Source of the DNA: Miltochrista miniata
Lineage: Eukaryota > Arthropoda > Insecta > Lepidoptera > Erebidae
Assembly: GCA_933228765.1 (NCBI GenBank)
Contig: OW121755.1
Span: 26,410,684-26,474,683 of the forward strand
Length of the DNA: 64,000 nucleotides
Direction of reading: 5' to 3'
The translations under genes were made by a program, and so were the position numbers. The notes under the pieces are model-generated. The model was not told where the DNA came from. It ran no database searches and worked only from the letters and a program-made list of their open reading frames with translations. Positions 42,967 through 53,853 of this stretch are shown piece by piece; positions within the stretch are counted from its first letter, which is position 1, and each line of letters starts with the position of its first letter.

Positions 42967-45614
42967 TATTTTTTTATTTTTTTTATCGTGAGGGAAAGTC
43001 CTCGTAGGATGCTATGCCGGACTCTTACCGACTAAAAAACCTCACGTAACGCCCAACAGCCTATGGTTGAGAGCCCCGGGTAAGCCCTCAGGAAGGATGT
43101 CCCGTGACTCCCAACAGACCTACGGCCGCCAATGCGGCCTCGCCCAGGGGGTGGTTCGGGTGCAATCCCGCGTCCATGGGGGATTTCGGGTGTGACCCCG
43201 CTTCTAAGGGGGGGCGTGCGTGAGTGCTCACGTCACGCTGCCGTCATGGGCCTGCTTCTGTAAGGACGGTGAGCGGCCCTCTCACCGTCCTCAGACCCCC
43301 GGTCATGGAGGCCGATAGTCCTCGGCGAAGACACGTCGGCGGCGCCCAGGGCGCCGACTGCGGAACTCGGGTGGGAGAGTTCTCTCCCGCACCCGGCCCG
43401 CCGCCTCCTTCGCGAGCATGACCTGCTCGCAGAAAGAGGCGGCGCAGTCCCACTTACTCCCGCTGGAGAGCATGGCTCGCACCATGGCCTCAAGCGAGAG
43501 AGTGTCCACGCCCAGACCCACTACGAGGACCTGTCGCTGTTGTGCCCACGCCGTGCACTCCACCAGCGTGTGGAGCGCTGTGTCATCGCTGCGGTCCTCG
43601 CAGTGCTGACATTCGGCCGTGGTTTCCCGGTGTTTTCGCTACAGATACCTACCGAAGCTACCGTGCCCGGCAAGCATCTGTGTCAACCGGTAGGAGAGAG
43701 CACCGTGTCTTCTCTCCAGCCACTCGTCCATGACCGGTCTGACGGCCGCGATTGTGGCGAATCCCCCCTTTGGTTGCTCAAGTCGCATCTTCCATGTCTC
43801 CAGGGTTTCCTGGTGGAGCAGGGTCCGCTGGGCCTCGATTTCTCGAGACGCAGGCCTTTGGCCCCGCTCCAGCGCCTCCTTGCGCCATCTGAACAGTGAC
43901 GCAAGGGCTCTCGCTTCCAGGTCCCATAGAGGGGTCCCGGCTAGGAGACATGCCGCCTCACCGGAGATCGTGCGGTATCCTCTTATCACCCTGACGGCCA
44001 TCACTCTCTGCGGGCTCATCAGTCTAGCCACATTGCTGGCCGTCAGGGTCTCCGCCCATACGGGAGCCCCGTACAGGGCCATGCTTCGCACGATCCCAAG
44101 GTACAGTCTCCTGTAGGGAGCGTTGGGTCCCCTGATGTTGGGCATCAGCCGCGCGAGTGCGGCCGATGCTCCCCTCAGTTTTGGGACCAAACTTCGGAAA
44201 TGATGTCCGAAGTTCCACCGGCCATCGAGTACGAGCCCCAGATACTTCATCGAGGGCTCGATGCCGATCCCGCAGGTGGCCCCATCCGAGGTCCGTGGAA
44301 GCACAGAGCCTCGGATTTGTGAAGGGCGACCTCAAGACCCCAGCCGCCGAATCCGAACCACGACCTGAGCAACCCCTGCCGTGGCCTTAAGTGCTGCGGC
44401 ACGGTGCGTTGCTCCCCGCGCCGTAACGAGGGTGTCGTCGGCGTAACATGTTACGCCGACCCCTCTGAGCAACGGACCACGCAGCACCCAGTCGTAACCG
44501 ATGTTCCACAGGAGCGGCCCTAAAACCGATCCCTGTGGAACACCGCGCGACACATCTCGCCGACCCGGCCCTAGCCAGCTCGGGTAAGTTATGGCTCTCT
44601 CGGAGAGATAAGCCCCGACAACTCGACGGAGGTAGGGAGGCACTCCATGATAGATAAGCGCCTCCCTGACGCAGCTCCAGGGCAAGGTGTTGAATGCGTT
44701 GGCGATGTCGAGAGACACCGCCACCACCACCTCACCCTGTGAGACTGCTTCCTCCGTCAGGCCTCTAATGCGCATGATCGCGTCCACGGTGGAGCGTCCC
44801 TGACGGAAGCCAAACTGGCTATCCGCCAGATCAGGCCCCACGCGTGTGAGGTGCCCGACGAGGCGTTGTGCAATAATGCGCTCAAAGAGCTTGCACACCT
44901 CGTCGAGCAACACGATCGGCCGGTACCCTGATGGGGAATTTGCCGGCCGCCCCGCCTTTCGAATCAAGACCAGTTTCCCTGTCTTCCAGACCTTGGGAAA
45001 CTGGCCTTTCTCGAGGCATGCGCTAAAGAGCCCAATTAGTCGAGGCCCAAGCTCTTCGAGAGCCAGGACCCACGCTCGGCCTGGAATGCCGTCGGGTCCA
45101 GGGGCGGTGTTTCTGCGGGATTTAAGCCGCAGTACAGCCGCCCCTAACTCACCCTCGGTGACTACGGGCACGTCGTTCTCGCTGCCTTCCGCGTTGGGCG
45201 CCTGAGACGAAGCCATGCTCGGAGAAATGTGTTCCTCCGCTCTCGATGGGAACAAGGAGTCCAGGACCTCCTCCAGCCGCTCCGGCTGGACTCTGAGTCA
45301 GTGGGGGCGCCTTAGGGCGTAATTTGCCCCTTACCATAAGGTACGTGCGCCCCCACGGGTTCCGCTCCAGAGTCTCCATCAGCTCATCGCGGTCCAACTT
45401 TTTGGACCGCTTGATGGCCGTCTGGAGGGCCCTCTTGGCTTCCTTGTACCCATCATAAAGCTCCGTCTCTCGGGCTGCCGCATCGTCTGGGCGGCGACGC
45501 CTCCGGCGGAATCTGGTGTACCGGCGGCGCGCGGTAACGCACTCCGCGCGCAACTGCGCGATTTCCGGCGTCCACCAGTACACCTGCTTCCTCGCCGGTC
45601 TGGGCCTAGCCCTG
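42967..45614 (-). mobile_element. 5'-truncated R1-clade LINE with 14-bp target duplication
   Basis: Flanked by AGATTGTAGGCATT (42953-42966 and 45615-45628). Unit A keeps the uninterrupted site at about 37106-37119, which proves the borders. The T-rich left edge is the 3' end of a minus-strand insertion. It is GC-rich compared with its surroundings. It contains the second half of the ORF encoding reverse transcriptase plus a 3' untranslated region of about 335 bp that is shared by about ten short copies in the window. Confidence 0.93.
43303..45614 (-). pseudogene. R1-clade LINE ORF2 (reverse transcriptase), broken
   Basis: The coding order along the minus strand is as follows. A basic pre-RT segment (VYWWTPEIAQLRAEC ... 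RNPWGRTYLMVRGKLRP, 45600-45300) comes first. Then the RT domain in 45299-44332 carries GPDGIPGRAW, SGYRPIVLLDEVCKLFE, DSQFGFRQGRST, VSLDIANAFNTLPW, GVPQGSVLGPLLWN and the catalytic CYADDT. A thumb/C-terminal part (44304-43639) has MKYLGLVLDGRW. A final CCHC-type knuckle (ECQHCEDRSDD ... HTLVEC) and the stop follow near 43303. Frame breaks near 45295 and in 44300-44340, plus an in-frame TAG at about 43641, make it inactive. The endonuclease domain is missing through truncation. Confidence 0.88.
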
Positions 45615-46377
45615 AGATTGTAGGCATTGGGGAAAATTGGTTTCAAGTATCAAGCATTAGAAATTCTCTAGAGGAGTTATTCGAAGCTACTTTGTTTTAT
45701 TAGTACAAGAAATGAAAATTTTCTACTTAACGTCTGTCAAAAAATTTGTCAAGAGTTCTAGAGCGAGAATAGTAGGTATAACCTTTTTACATTTTAGGGC
45801 TTCAACTATCACGACGAACTTCAACAAATTTAAATGAAAACATCAAACGCCCTGTGCCTATAGCAAGTATTCGTGATCTACAGAACATTCAAAAGCGCCA
45901 TAACAAGCTACATCAACGAGACAGAGCAATCGTTTTCTTTAAAAAAATGTCTTTTATGTTCGAACGTGAACGCAGTAGGTTTTACTCTTAATGGAGACGT
46001 AGGGAACTAAATTACCTGTTTCATGCTCACACGAATCTCGAATTACGTAACATACGTCTCTTCTTATTTTATTTGCTTTCATTACAAATTTGACCTAAAT
46101 TAGAAATAGGGTAGATTAGGGTACTTGAAGCTTATTCGATTACTATGAAGTCTATTCAGAGTCTTTTTCTTCCATGAAATTAAAATATACAATTAGGCTG
46201 CAGTATTATATTTTATTTTTTTCACTCAGAAGAATTAATGATGTTCCACCATTTTAATTTTAATCTTTTATAAGTACTTGTTGTTGTATACTTCCCTCCT
46301 ATCTAGACCAGTTCCATCTTTATTTATACCAGTGGAGTCGTGACTCAACTGGTCTAATTATGAATGACTAGCGGACG

Positions 46378-46571
46378 TCACGCGGTTTCACCCGCGTAGT
46401 TCCCGTTCCCGTGGGAATACGGGAATAAAATATAGTCTATGTTCACCACAAAGAGTGTAGCTTTCCAACAGTGAAAGAATTTTTCAAATCGGTCCTGTAG
46501 TTCCGGAGCCTATTCGTTACAAACAAACAAACAAAATAACAAATCTTTCCTCTTTATAATATTAATATAGA
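46378..46571 (-). mobile_element. Non-autonomous Helitron (Lep1-like), unit B only
   Basis: Reversed ends CTAGCGGACGTCACGCGG and ATAATATTAATATAGA with A and T flanks. Unit A reads through at about 38780-38795, giving the empty site. Confidence 0.83.
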
Positions 46572-47713
46572 TATACCTAGATTACCTTAGTCAATGCAAG
46601 TTTGAAAGTGAGAGCTCTTTTACTATAGTTATGTATTTTGGTAAATATGTTACATTAATTAGTCAAAACCCCATGTATCCCGCTTTTGAAAAAGGTCCTC
46701 ACGAGACTAAAGTCATAACTTAGCTGGGAGGAATCTAGGTCATACGCAAACCCTATAACAAAGTTATTTTACCTGCTGTTAAAAACTTTTATAGTTGCCG
46801 ATAAAGCTTTCAACTTGGTTTGAAATAGACCAATGACCCATTTTATTTCTAATTGCATAGTACAAAAAAAAATCCCAGAAATTGTATGGCCATTATTTTC
46901 CACGAAACGGTTTAATTCTATTTTCTCAGTAATAGGCCTAAGCTTTTGAACCTAATCAAATATTTGATTTACATTAAACGGAAGAACATTAGACGGTAGG
47001 TGCGTTAAATGGCGTGTTTCAAACATTAGCTGGAAATGGAGTATAAATTATATTACAGCTTGCAAACAGGAATGAATAATCACAGCTAAACAGAGCTTGT
47101 ATGAATAAGTTAGCAACTAGGATGTTTGTTACAGAGTAATGTTTGTTACAGTGAGGGATGTCTGTTTAGGTTTCCGTGACAAAAAGGTAATAAAAACCCT
47201 ATTGCTCAGACTACACTGTCCGAATGTCTGTCTCCAGGCTGTATCTTAGAAACAGTAATAACTAGAGAGTTAAAATATTCACAGATGCATTACTGTTGCC
47301 GCTATAACATCAAAATTACTAAAAGTAGGAAAAAGAAATTTAAGGGAGGCTCCCAAAAACAAACATGTTTTTTTAAGGTTTTGATGCGAAACCCATCGTG
47401 CGTGGGTCCGACTCGCACTTGACCGATTTTCTTTTATATTAATCAAATACGCTTAGTAGGCTTCTCGAAATGTTCTGTACTCGGAGACGGAGGGTAATTG
47501 AGTTTGTTGAACCACTCTGAAAGGGAAACCCAAAACAAAGCATAGCTGTTATAGAACTTTCCTTCGAGTTTTTCTTCGTTTTGCAATGACTTCGTTGTTC
47601 AGACAATAGGACGGGGCAAAACATATTGTGCTTTTCTTAGTGACGAAGAATATTATCTTTGTTTTTTTTTTAAAAGCCACAATTTATTATTATTTATATA
47701 ATACATATATAAA

Positions 47714-47914
47714 TCTTACTAATATTATAAATGCGAAAGTTTGTGAGTGTGGATGTTTGTTACTCTTTCACGCTCAAACCGCTGAACGGATCGCGCTGAA
47801 GTTTGGTACAGAGATACATTATAGTCTGGAATAACACATAGGCTACCTATTATCCCGGGAATAACTTCCCGCGGTAACAAATTTTACGCGGGCGAAGCTG
47901 CGGGCATCAGCTAG
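47714..47914 (+). mobile_element. Helitron, first of a head-to-tail pair
   Basis: Starts TCTTACTAATATTATAAATG after A and ends GCGGGCATCAGCTAG before T. The interior (CACGCTCAAACCGCTGAACG; CCGCGGTAAC) belongs to a subfamily different from the Lep1-like one. Confidence 0.72.
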
Positions 47915-48126
47915 TTAATATTATAAAGAGGAAAGATTATTTTGTTTTTTTGTTTCTTTTTTTTTGATTTTTTGTTTTTTTGTTTGTAACGAATAGGCTC
48001 CGGAACTACTGGACCGATTTAAAAAATTCTTTCACTGTTGGGAAGCTGCACTCTTTGCGGTGAACATAAGCTATATTTTATTTCCGTTTTCCCACGGGAA
48101 CGGGAACTACGCGTGATGTCCGCTAG
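47915..48126 (+). mobile_element. Helitron (Lep1-like), second of a head-to-tail pair
   Basis: Begins TTAATATTATAAAGAGG directly at the CTAG end of the previous element and ends ATGTCCGCTAG before T. The first few bases of its 5' end are missing or fused. The T-rich stretch TTTTTTTTTGATTTTTTG is expanded. Confidence 0.72.
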
Positions 48127-48178
48127 TATATAAATAAAAATAATAATAAATAGTTGTGGAAAATCTCACACAACATCA

Positions 48179-49957
48179 TGTAACGTAACGGGCGTCAAGG
48201 GTGTCGGTGTGGACTTCCCAAATCCCGTGTTACAATAGTTTGATTTGTAAAAGAAGATTACCTGGATAACAGCAGCCGGAGATACAGTGGACCTTTTAGG
48301 TTAAGGGCCGTGTTGTCTGGCTAGTAAACCCCTGTTGCAGTGAGTTCGTGAAAGAAAAACCAGTGTATATTATTATCACCACGTTTAATGGTCTACAATA
48401 CAAAAACCACAGGCCTTGTGGTATATCAAACGCACTACTTAGCCTATATATATGGCAGGATGCACCAGTATTACTCCAGTTAGAATACTTATATCTACAC
48501 ACACTTTACTTACTTGCTATAAACTTATATCAAATCTATTGACCTGGCCGGCTCTTGCGCCGATGCGATGAAATTATTTCATTTGACACAATTAACTAAA
48601 CATCACCTTGTGACGTGGCTAACAAAATATACTTTAATCTAGCGACCTAGAGATGGATCCATTCTGGTTAACATTATTATAATCTATGATTTAAAGGCTA
48701 AATAAATCTAGTTACATTCTCGGATCGTTATGCAGCCTCCTGAAGGTGAACTACGTTGTTAAACTGTCGGTGGACTATCGCGTAGGCACCGCTAACCAAC
48801 GAGATGCGGTAATCAACCTCGCGTATGGATGTATAAGAAGAATCCTGGTGGCCCTCCTTGGTGCCAAGTAGTGAAAAAGAAATGCACGTGGCGTAAAAAA
48901 GAGAATAAAAAATGCCGGTGCGAGAACCGGTTACCGCTACAAAGCCGGGCTCGTCAGCGGCGCGCAGTCCCGTCTGTGGATCACGCGTCCCACGCTGATG
49001 GGTTCACGGGGAAGAATTCCTCCGTGTTGGGAGTCCGCCAAGGGACGGGCAGGTATTCCCAGCAATAATAGGTAGGTACTCCAAAGACCCGCTACAACAA
49101 AAGTTACGCGTCATTAGCAATCAGCACGCACTTCACAGACCGCGATTATTACAAGGTCTATCTAGCTTATAAATACCTTTTTGCGGGTCCTGTGATGGTA
49201 CGAATTTGCTCTTGAAGAGACACCTTACGGGTCTTCTCGCTCGAGAGAAAAAAATGCCGACTGCCTCCATCTTTGCTTTTCGTCTCTTCCCCTTCCCACC
49301 AAGCCAAACCCGCTTGGTCAGTTACATCTACGGTCCGTTTCATTTCACTCATCCCTCACGTTCCGTTCGTGACTTTTATTCCTCCACTTCTCATACGCCA
49401 TACACGATTAGGGCTTTATCGCATTAACGCCATGTCATTAACTGAAGCTAAAACTATCCTGTACATTAACCATCCTATCCTCTTAAGCGAATATTTTATC
49501 CACTATTTGACATAATGTTCTACGTTACGCGGAACGTGAATTCTGGTGTGACCACTCCGAAATTGATCCGCTCGTAAACTATATATAAATTATCATTAGT
49601 TCCAAATCTGTTTACTAATTTAATATACCTATTATTTATTCTAATCTAGATTTATTGTTCACTAAATAAAACTATTTTTTTTTATGTTCTTTTTTTTATT
49701 CCTAAACTATTTCGTTGACAAGGATCAGTCATTGTTACTGTCAAAATGACAATGTCAGATTCACGACGTCTAACCTATGTGTATGTGTAGTATTGTGACT
49801 GGATGTAAACACGGAATAAAACGACAGAAAGATATCGAGTTTAATATCTTTGTGTTAATGTGCTTAATGTATGAAATCCTCGTTATCACGAGACAAAAAG
49901 AGAGTATTATATTAGAACGTATGGATAATGTGTTGGTGAGTATTGCAGAGTGTTACA
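48179..49957 (-). repeat. 3' LTR of the Gypsy element
   Basis: On the sense strand it starts TGTAACACTCTGC and ends GTTACA, the TG...CA form with short inverted ends. Unusually long for Gypsy LTRs. Small frames inside (for example 48829-49068) are duplicated in the other LTR and are not considered genes. Confidence 0.93.
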
Positions 49958-49975
49958 ATACCCCCTTTCTCGGGA
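49958..49975 (-). promoter_or_regulatory. Polypurine tract of the Gypsy element
   Basis: On the sense strand GAGAAAGGGGG followed by TAT lies directly before the 3' LTR. It is the expected primer for plus-strand DNA synthesis. Confidence 0.8.
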
Positions 49976-50672
49976 AAAGAGGTAAACCGACAGGTTTACC
50001 GAAAGAAACAGCCGGGTCAACCGGGAAAAAGTGGTTACTTAACCGACTCCAAAAAGGATTAAAAAAAATACCGAGAAACAAAAGAATAAAACTTCAGAAC
50101 GCTGCTAGCAATAGTTATTCTTCTGACTGCCCTTTAGAATGATCACAGCTGGATAGGTATTCCTTTCAAAACGCGTACTTCACTCTTCCATACCTCACAC
50201 AGTATTTCATATTTATCTATGTACATTCATTCGTCATCCTTTCCATATTAATAATAATTATAATAATACATATAATAATATTTAAAGCTTATTTTCCACC
50301 TATCATTCAGTCATGCACTTATCCTTCCCTTTCTTATTTGCTCCTATCATTCCATAATTATTTACATGCTGTCATTCATCAGTCTTATATTCTGTAAGAG
50401 TTTTTCATACTTTGGCCAATCGTACTGTCGGTCAATCATTTGACTGTCAAGAAAAACAACTTTTTTGCTCATGCGTTGTTAAGTATCATATCATATAAAC
50501 ATTAACTGTAAGAATAAGAACACAATGTAAAAACACAAACGGCAAAACAATTATTAATTGCATACATTAGTTTCGATAAATGCTTGCCTAGCCCTACGAT
50601 CAAAAAAAAATCTTGGGTTCGGAGTAAATACCACTAGACAAGCAACAATATCGGACAGGGTGTGTAAATAAT
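49976..50672 (-). other. Non-coding segment between pol and the 3' LTR
   Basis: About 700 bp with no open frame of note on the sense strand, so no env-like gene. A TAAACCGACAGGTTTACCG inverted pair at about 49983-50001 is the only local structure seen. Confidence 0.6.
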
Positions 50673-53600
50673 TTAATCTACACGCAAGATGTCCTTTACA
50701 TGAAATTTACCAACAGATCCTGACGATAACTCGCGTAGCTCATACACTACATCTGACAACCTCCTTTCAACCGTGCACTTCACAAATTTCGGCGCCAGCT
50801 TGGCGGAGAAATACTTCGCTGCGTTAGATTGTACGAAGTTCCTTCGCCAGACCACATCGCCTATTTTCGCTGTGAAGTGTCGTCGTCTTAGGTTATAATG
50901 TTGTGAATTTTTCTGGTACGCCTGAGTTAATGCATCTACTACCTTGTCAAAAATTTTTCCCAATTCCAACAACGATGATGCCGCTGCGCTTCTATCGCCT
51001 ATGGTCAGATCATCAGCTGATGTTGGTAAATCCCTAAGAATTGAATGGAATTGACCGTCAGTGACTATTTCACGACCGGTGGCTAAGAAGTACGGTGTGT
51101 ATCCCGTTGCTAGGTTCACCGTGCTATTCAGTGATAGCTGAATTTGCTGAAGGTATTTGGACCAATTACGTTGATCTTGTTCAACTAGTATGGATAAACA
51201 GACTTCAGCGGTTTTGTTATACCGTTCGACTGTATTCGCTTGTGGTGCGTAATGCGCCGTATAGAAAATTCGAGGGATAGAATATCCATCGCAAAATGAT
51301 TTAAACGATTTGCTTTTAAATATGGTAGCGTTGTCACAAATAAGAATCGCGGGGGTTCCCCATTTCAAGATCAATTCCTTTTCCAAAAATGAAGTGACCG
51401 TTTGAGTGGTTGCAGTACGGAGGGGGTGAAGCCATACAAATTTTGAGAAAACGTCTACAACTGACAGAATGTATATATGACCCGAATATGCTTTAGGTAA
51501 TGGGCCTATAATATCTATTGACAACGTGTGCATCGGAACGTCCACCTCCTTTTGATTTGTCATGAGTCCGTGAGGTGGTGAATTTGAGTGTTTATATGCT
51601 TTACACTTGTCACACCGTGTGACAAATTCCTTAACATTTTCAAACATATTTGGCCAATAATAATGTTCCCTAATTTTCAAATACGTTTTTTGAACTCCTG
51701 GGTGTACACTACAGAAGGAGTCATGGTTTTCCTTGATGCATTCATCGACCAGCTCTTTAGGAATTACTAACCTCCAATTGTTTTTTGAAGTACAAGAGCC
51801 ACCTTTGCAAAATCTAAACAAATTGTTGCCTAGGATCTGAAAATTTTTGAAACGAGTAGGCATAGTTTTACAGCCGTTATACATCTTCTTATACCACTCA
51901 TCAGAAGTTGAAGAAAGTTCTTGATTGAAAGTAATAGCATCGACCGAAATTCGGGATAGTGCATCTGGTACGACATTAAGCTTACCTGCCTTATGGCAAA
52001 TGTCAAAATTAAAAGTGGATATCTGCATTGCCCATCTGGCCAACCTGCCTGAGGGGTTATTTAAAGACTTAAGCCACTTTAAACTCATATGGTCAGTGAT
52101 GACCGTGAACTTAGTACCTTCTATGTAAGCACGAAAATGATTTATGGAATCCACTACCGCGAGCAGTTCACGCTCTGTTGTACTGTAATTTCTCTCAGGT
52201 TTTGCCAGTAAACGTGAAAAGAAAGCCACAGGACGCTCGATTCCATCTATGTCCTGCGTCAAAACACTACCAATGCCTACGGATGATGCGTCGCAATGAA
52301 GCACGAAAGGTTTCGAAAATTCTGGCGACGCCAAAACTGGAGCTGTTATTAAAGCATTTTTAAGGGTATTGAAAGAATCCTCAGCTGCTTCGGACCATTG
52401 GATGCCGTCACTGCCTTTCTTCTTACCTACCAACGCTGTCATAGGTGCTATGATGGTGGAAAAATCCTTAACAAACCTACGATAGTATGAACATAGACCT
52501 ATAAATCCTCGTAGCTGCTTGGCAGTTTTAGGCTGTGGGAAATTCTGAATGCTGCTCAGCTTCTCTGGGTCAGTGCGCAAACCTTGTGTATTGATGATGT
52601 ATCCCAAGTATCTAAGCTCTCCTTTGCAAAATTCGCACTTTTTTAAGTTGATAGTGAGACCAGCGTCACTAAGCGACCTCTTTACAGCAGCAAGTATCTC
52701 CATATGTTCAGAAAATGACTCTGTGGCAATCAGAAGATCGTCCAGATAACAAAAAACTTTTCCGTCAAATTTGTGCAGAAATAGCGAATCAACTAGCCTT
52801 TGCATTTCCGCTCCCGCATTGGATAATCCGAATGGCATTCTTTTAAAATGAAAAAGACCTCTATTAGGGACTACGAAAGCTGTTTTCTCACAAGAAGTAC
52901 CTTTGCCGTCTATTCCATCCTGACTTGACAAACTGACCTGCCAAAAACTCGATGATAAATCAATTGAACTAAGATAATGTGCTCCTCGCAGATTGTCCAA
53001 AATCGAATTTATATAAGGAAGTGGGTACGAGTCTTTAACCGTGACATCATTGAGCTTACGCGCGTCGAGGCAGAATCTCCATGATCCATCTTTCTTTGGG
53101 ATCATGACAACCGGGTTGGACCATGGTGACCTCGACGGTTCGATGACATCGAGCCTCAACATCTCGTCCACCTCCCTATTCAATGCTGTCAACTTAGCAG
53201 GCGATAAAGGGTAATATCTTTGTTTAATAGGCTCTCCCTGTGTAATAATTTTATGTGTAACGATATGCGTTTTCCCTAAACCTTTTTTTTCTGATGAAAT
53301 TGACTCAAAGTCATTCATTACTTTTTGTAGATGTTTGGCTTGTTGAGATGTTAGATCATCTCTGGGTATTAAAGCTTTCACCTCACACAACGCACTGCAA
53401 GCACTATAACTTGTGGAGTTGCCTCTCCTCACGACATCTCCAAACTTAAAAATGTCCACTAGACCAAATGCATCAGCGAAATCCATACCGCATAAGATTT
53501 CGTGATGTATGTCAGGGCAAACTAAAAAATTAAAGTGGGCAGTTATCCCATTACAAGTTATTGGCAAAGACATTATGCCAATGACTTTAATTTGAGATAA

Positions 53601-53843
53601 ATCCGCTAAAAATACTGCTGGCACGACTGAAGCATCCCTAGCATGTAATGTCCATCCAAGTCTTTGAAAATATCGATGCTTATTCGCACCTAAAACTGAT
53701 AAATGTGCCCCAGGATCGAGCAATGCTTCGAAATTACGGTCCTTTATTGTGAATTTAACAAACAACCGATTATCCCCTACGAATGACGATATTTCAGGCG
53801 AAGAGACTGTTTGTGTGTGTAACGACTTGCTCGGGGGCCCCAT
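50673..53843 (-). CDS. pol: Gypsy Pol polyprotein (protease, reverse transcriptase, RNase H, integrase)
   Basis: 1056 residues, uninterrupted. Protease: LLDPGAHLSVLG, with D43 in DPG where DTG or DSG is usual. Reverse transcriptase about 235-415: D295 in LSSIDL, FKRMPFGLSNA, and YLDD with D368/D369. RNase H about 510-630: D518 in LHCDASS, E559 and D584. Integrase about 700-900: zinc motif H707, H714, C744, C747; catalytic D777, D837 and E873 with 35 residues between the last two (DD35E); a C-terminal GPY/F-like region; no chromodomain. The annotated ATG overlaps the gag stop as TGATG, but the protein is probably made by -1 frameshifting at the slippery site just upstream. It would act in virus-like particles and then in the nucleus. 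Confidence 0.95.
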   Translation of the reverse strand: MGPPSKSLHTQTVSSPEISSFVGDNRLFVKFTIKDRNFEALLDPGAHLSVLGANKHRYFQRLGWTLHARDASVVPAVFLADLSQIKVIGIMSLPITCNGITAHFNFLVCPDIHHEILCGMDFADAFGLVDIFKFGDVVRRGNSTSYSACSALCEVKALIPRDDLTSQQAKHLQKVMNDFESISSEKKGLGKTHIVTHKIITQGEPIKQRYYPLSPAKLTALNREVDEMLRLDVIEPSRSPWSNPVVMIPKKDGSWRFCLDARKLNDVTVKDSYPLPYINSILDNLRGAHYLSSIDLSSSFWQVSLSSQDGIDGKGTSCEKTAFVVPNRGLFHFKRMPFGLSNAGAEMQRLVDSLFLHKFDGKVFCYLDDLLIATESFSEHMEILAAVKRSLSDAGLTINLKKCEFCKGELRYLGYIINTQGLRTDPEKLSSIQNFPQPKTAKQLRGFIGLCSYYRRFVKDFSTIIAPMTALVGKKKGSDGIQWSEAAEDSFNTLKNALITAPVLASPEFSKPFVLHCDASSVGIGSVLTQDIDGIERPVAFFSRLLAKPERNYSTTERELLAVVDSINHFRAYIEGTKFTVITDHMSLKWLKSLNNPSGRLARWAMQISTFNFDICHKAGKLNVVPDALSRISVDAITFNQELSSTSDEWYKKMYNGCKTMPTRFKNFQILGNNLFRFCKGGSCTSKNNWRLVIPKELVDECIKENHDSFCSVHPGVQKTYLKIREHYYWPNMFENVKEFVTRCDKCKAYKHSNSPPHGLMTNQKEVDVPMHTLSIDIIGPLPKAYSGHIYILSVVDVFSKFVWLHPLRTATTQTVTSFLEKELILKWGTPAILICDNATIFKSKSFKSFCDGYSIPRIFYTAHYAPQANTVERYNKTAEVCLSILVEQDQRNWSKYLQQIQLSLNSTVNLATGYTPYFLATGREIVTDGQFHSILRDLPTSADDLTIGDRSAAASSLLELGKIFDKVVDALTQAYQKNSQHYNLRRRHFTAKIGDVVWRRNFVQSNAAKYFSAKLAPKFVKCTVERRLSDVVYELRELSSGSVGKFHVKDILRVD

Positions 53844-53853
53844 CAGTTTTTTT
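53841..53853 (-). promoter_or_regulatory. Gag-Pol -1 ribosomal frameshift site
   Basis: The sense strand reads GAA AAA AAC TGA TGG in the gag frame. A_AAA_AAC is a canonical X_XXY_YYZ slippery heptamer sitting directly on the gag stop. Slipping back one base enters the pol frame (CTG ATG GGG). The pol frame is closed by a TGA just upstream of the A-run, so the usable window is very small and includes exactly this heptamer. GGGGCCCCC follows and might help pausing. TGATG would alternatively allow termination-reinitiation. Confidence 0.8.

Noticed and set aside
43224..45205. Plus-strand frames up to 128 codons across the R1-clade LINE
   Set aside because: They are antisense shadows of the GC-rich reverse-transcriptase ORF.
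48296..50142. Several plus-strand and minus-strand frames of 60-121 codons inside the left LTR and its edge
   Set aside because: They recur unchanged in the other LTR, show no domain, and lie on either strand. The 121-codon frame simply runs across the LTR edge into the polypurine region.
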